From Aurantibrevibacter sp041747755 (lineage in GTDB: Bacteria; Bacteroidota; Bacteroidia; Flavobacteriales; Flavobacteriaceae), in assembly GCA_041747755.1 (NCBI GenBank), contig JBGTEN010000153.1, positions 28,240-92,239 on the forward strand: a DNA stretch of 64,000 bases, given 5' to 3'. Of this stretch, positions 62,350 through 64,000 are shown piece after piece. The position numbers and the translations under genes were made by a program. Numbering within the stretch: position 1 is the first letter of the stretch; each line of letters starts with the position of its first letter. The notes below the pieces were generated by a model that saw nothing but the letters and a program-made list of their open reading frames with translations, searched no databases and was not told where the DNA came from.

Positions 62350-62419
62350 AACTTAAAATTCAACATTTAAAACTTAACACTTAAAATTTAAAACTTACAA
62401 CTCAACATTTAAAATTAAA
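62350..62419. repeat. Tandem degenerate heptamer array, ten units, ending at a start codon
   Basis: Ten consecutive 7-bp units: AACTTAA, AATTCAA, CATTTAA, AACTTAA, CACTTAA, AATTTAA, AACTTAC, AACTCAA, CATTTAA, AATTAAA. Consensus about MAYTTAA. The last unit ends 2 bp before the ATG of the next gene, so the array fills the leader where the promoter and ribosome site would be. Confidence 0.75.
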
Positions 62420-62421
62420 CC

Positions 62422-62778
62422 ATGTCAAGAGATTTACTGTTAAAAGAGCGTTGGGAAGTATTGGTAGAGAAATTATCAGCTCAATTTTCTGATGGGGATC
62501 CGTTGGATTTGGATGCCATTATTTACCTGGTGGGCGTTCAGGAATTAGGCCAATATCACAGAACCTACAAAAAGGACGAAAAGATAAACCTGATGCACAT
62601 TGCCATATGCAGATTGTTGGAATCCTATGGGTATTATGAATTTGATTATTTTGATGAAGAAGGCTGGCCGCATTACATTATAAAAGAAGCTTTACCACCC
62701 CTAAAGGCAGGGGAACAATCGGTCTTGATGAAAGAGGCCATTGTGAGCTATTTTTTAGAAAAGGAGTATATAACGTAA
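62422..62778 (+). CDS. Conserved hypothetical protein
   Basis: 118 residues, acidic, soluble, no signal peptide. The residues DLDAIIYLVGVQELGQYHRTY and LLESYGYYEFDYFDEEGWPHY are striking and look conserved, but I know no function for the family. It starts directly behind a heptamer repeat array and leads toward the monooxygenase and pbpC genes. Confidence 0.7.
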   Translation: MSRDLLLKERWEVLVEKLSAQFSDGDPLDLDAIIYLVGVQELGQYHRTYKKDEKINLMHIAICRLLESYGYYEFDYFDEEGWPHYIIKEALPPLKAGEQSVLMKEAIVSYFLEKEYIT

Positions 62779-62937
62779 GCATAACTCCGTTTAGCATTGT
62801 CGGTTTAATTACTAATCATGTGCTAGATACCTTTTTATGAACTTTAGGAATGGAGATGTTCGCCCCGAGGTGAATTGGGATGACCAATACGCAATTACAA
62901 ATATTAAAATGTATAATACCTAAATCAACTATCCCCT

Positions 62938-63246
62938 ATGACCCCAACAACCCCTTACTATGCCGTAATTTTCACCTCTGTTAGAACCGAAGGGGATCAT
63001 GGTTATGGCGACATGGCAAACCAGATGGAAGCCCTAGCGAAACAGCAACCGGGTTTTTTAAGTGTCGAAAGCGCACGGGAAACGGTTGGCATTACAGTTA
63101 GTTATTGGGAAAGCCTCGATGCTATTGCAAAATGGAAAGCAAATACAGACCACCTCTTTGCGCAACGAAAAGGCCGCTCAGACTGGTATAAGCAGTATAA
63201 AGTTCGGATATGTTTGGTAGAACGGGAGTATGGGTTTGAACAATAA
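62938..63246 (+). CDS. Antibiotic biosynthesis monooxygenase (ABM) domain protein
   Basis: 102 residues of the dimeric alpha-beta ABM fold: YYAVIFTSVRTEGDHGYGDMANQMEALAKQQPGFLSVESAR, then ISYWESLDAIAKWKANTDH, the helix signature of the family. Members degrade heme or oxidise small molecules, often of unknown role. Its 3' end overlaps the start of pbpC by 17 bp. Confidence 0.85.
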   Translation: MTPTTPYYAVIFTSVRTEGDHGYGDMANQMEALAKQQPGFLSVESARETVGITVSYWESLDAIAKWKANTDHLFAQRKGRSDWYKQYKVRICLVEREYGFEQ

Positions 63247-64000
63247 GCGTTTGGTGATATGGCGTAAGAAAGCGTTCGTCTTCCTTAAATCCCACCCAAA
63301 AAAAATCATCTTTTTTGTTATCCTTTCTACGGTATATTACTTCTGTCTCCCTACCCCCTTATTTAATTCGCCTACAGCAACGGTGGTAGAGAGTAGTCAG
63401 GGCACGCTTCTAGGAGCAAAAATTGCAGATGATGGACAATGGCGCTTTCCCGAAATCGACAGTGTTCCTAATAAATTTCAACACTGTGTTCTACAATTTG
63501 AGGATGCCCACTTTTACTATCACCCCGGTTTTAACCCCATTTCTATACTAAAAGCTTTAAGATCCAATTTCTCCGCCGGGAAAACAGTACGTGGAGGTAG
63601 CACCCTGACCCAACAAGTGATACGCCTATCGCGACACCAGAAAAGAAGAACATATCTGGAAAAAGGAGTAGAGCTTATTTTGGCGACACGACTGGAATTA
63701 CGCTATTCGAAGTCCGAAATCTTAAAGTTATACGCTAGTCACGCTCCTTTTGGGGGCAATGTGGTTGGACTGGAGATGGCGGCATGGCGATATTTCGGCC
63801 TGCAACCGCACCAATTGTCCTGGGCAGAGGCGGCTACACTAGCCGTACTGCCCAATGCACCTAGTCTTATCTATCCCGGTAAAAATCAGGCAGAATTAAA
63901 GGAAAAGAGGGATCGTCTTTTAAAAAAATTGCTTCAAAATAAAATCATAGACCAAACAACTTACGATTTGGCACTATTGGAAACCTTACCACAAAAACCC
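63230..64000 (+). CDS. pbpC: Penicillin-binding protein 1C (partial, N-terminal 257 residues)
   Basis: A bifunctional peptidoglycan synthase cut by the window edge. From ATG 63230 (GGGAG ribosome site) it has one membrane helix (IIFFVILSTVYYFCL) and the GT51 glycosyltransferase motifs EDAHFYYHPGFNP, RGGSTLTQQ, SEILKLYASHAPFGGN and EAATLAVLPNAPS. Only the transglycosylase domain is visible; the transpeptidase domain follows outside. PBP1C usually works with alpha-2-macroglobulin, encoded 5.2 kb upstream here. Confidence 0.92.
   Translation, partial: MGLNNKRLVIWRKKAFVFLKSHPKKIIFFVILSTVYYFCLPTPLFNSPTATVVESSQGTLLGAKIADDGQWRFPEIDSVPNKFQHCVLQFEDAHFYYHPGFNPISILKALRSNFSAGKTVRGGSTLTQQVIRLSRHQKRRTYLEKGVELILATRLELRYSKSEILKLYASHAPFGGNVVGLEMAAWRYFGLQPHQLSWAEAATLAVLPNAPSLIYPGKNQAELKEKRDRLLKKLLQNKIIDQTTYDLALLETLPQKP

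Noticed and set aside
1..64000. Defence systems, CRISPR arrays, prophage or biosynthetic clusters
   Set aside because: No cas, restriction, toxin-antitoxin, integrase, capsid or large synthase genes are present. The AlbA_2 and ABM proteins alone do not support such a claim.

Overview
The window is chromosomal DNA from a member of the Flavobacteriaceae (Bacteroidota), probably marine. Evidence seen here: AT-rich DNA, TAnnTTTG-type -7 promoter elements instead of E. coli -10 boxes, the family gene order acpP-fabF-rnc-IPExxxVDY-pyk, a complete Bat (aerotolerance) operon, SulP plus carbonic anhydrase, a plant-type acyl-ACP desaturase and many lipoproteins of Bacteroidota type. There are no rRNA or tRNA genes, no CRISPR, no phage and no insertion sequence. 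The genus cannot be told from the sequence. Layout: 1-5.8 kb is a conserved housekeeping block (partial PfkB kinase, rnhA, purN, acpP, fabF, rnc, IPExxxVDY protein, pyk). 5.9-8.9 kb has a PAS protein, DNA polymerase IV, a divergent NAD(P)-binding protein and a CYTH protein. 8.9-14.7 kb is a tripartite RND efflux operon (adaptor, pump, outer-membrane channel) with a perfect promoter element and a TetR-like palindrome in front. 14.9-15.5 kb is upp. 15.6-22.7 kb is a fermentation/low-oxygen style block: P-type ATPase, acetate kinase, phosphotransacetylase and a PPOX flavoprotein, with two FNR-type palindromes (TGATnnnnATCA), each exactly 23 bp from a -7 element. 22.7-24.1 kb holds pheS. 24.3-30.7 kb holds a DUF1275 / lipocalin-like / Usp-like gene trio, an OmpR-type two-component system, a beta carbonic anhydrase and a SulP transporter. 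30.7-40.2 kb is the Bat operon: MoxR ATPase, DUF58, a BatD-like chimeric membrane protein, BatA, BatB, BatC, BatD, BatE, then a small secreted protein. 40.5-47.2 kb has an SDR/AlbA_2 pair, an amylosucrase-fructokinase pair, a phosphoesterase and an acyl-ACP desaturase. 47.2-52.3 kb has a membrane-anchored helix-hairpin-helix protein, a tandem OmpA-like lipoprotein, an ALDH7-type dehydrogenase, DUF1304, 3-hydroxyanthranilate dioxygenase and a CAP-domain lipoprotein. 52.5-64 kb starts with a giant thioester alpha-2-macroglobulin and ends with its usual partner pbpC (cut by the edge); between them lie a TPR histidine kinase/LuxR-type regulator pair, CvpA and small genes. Best leads: the paired FNR-type promoters around the ackA/pta/P-ATPase block; three differently sequenced arrays of 7-bp degenerate tandem repeats in intergenic DNA, one ending directly at a start codon; a GC-rich palindrome behind the macroglobulin gene; the efflux operator; and the chimeric Bat-operon protein with an unrecognised C-terminal domain. 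Nothing here is clearly a wholly new defence or mobile system.
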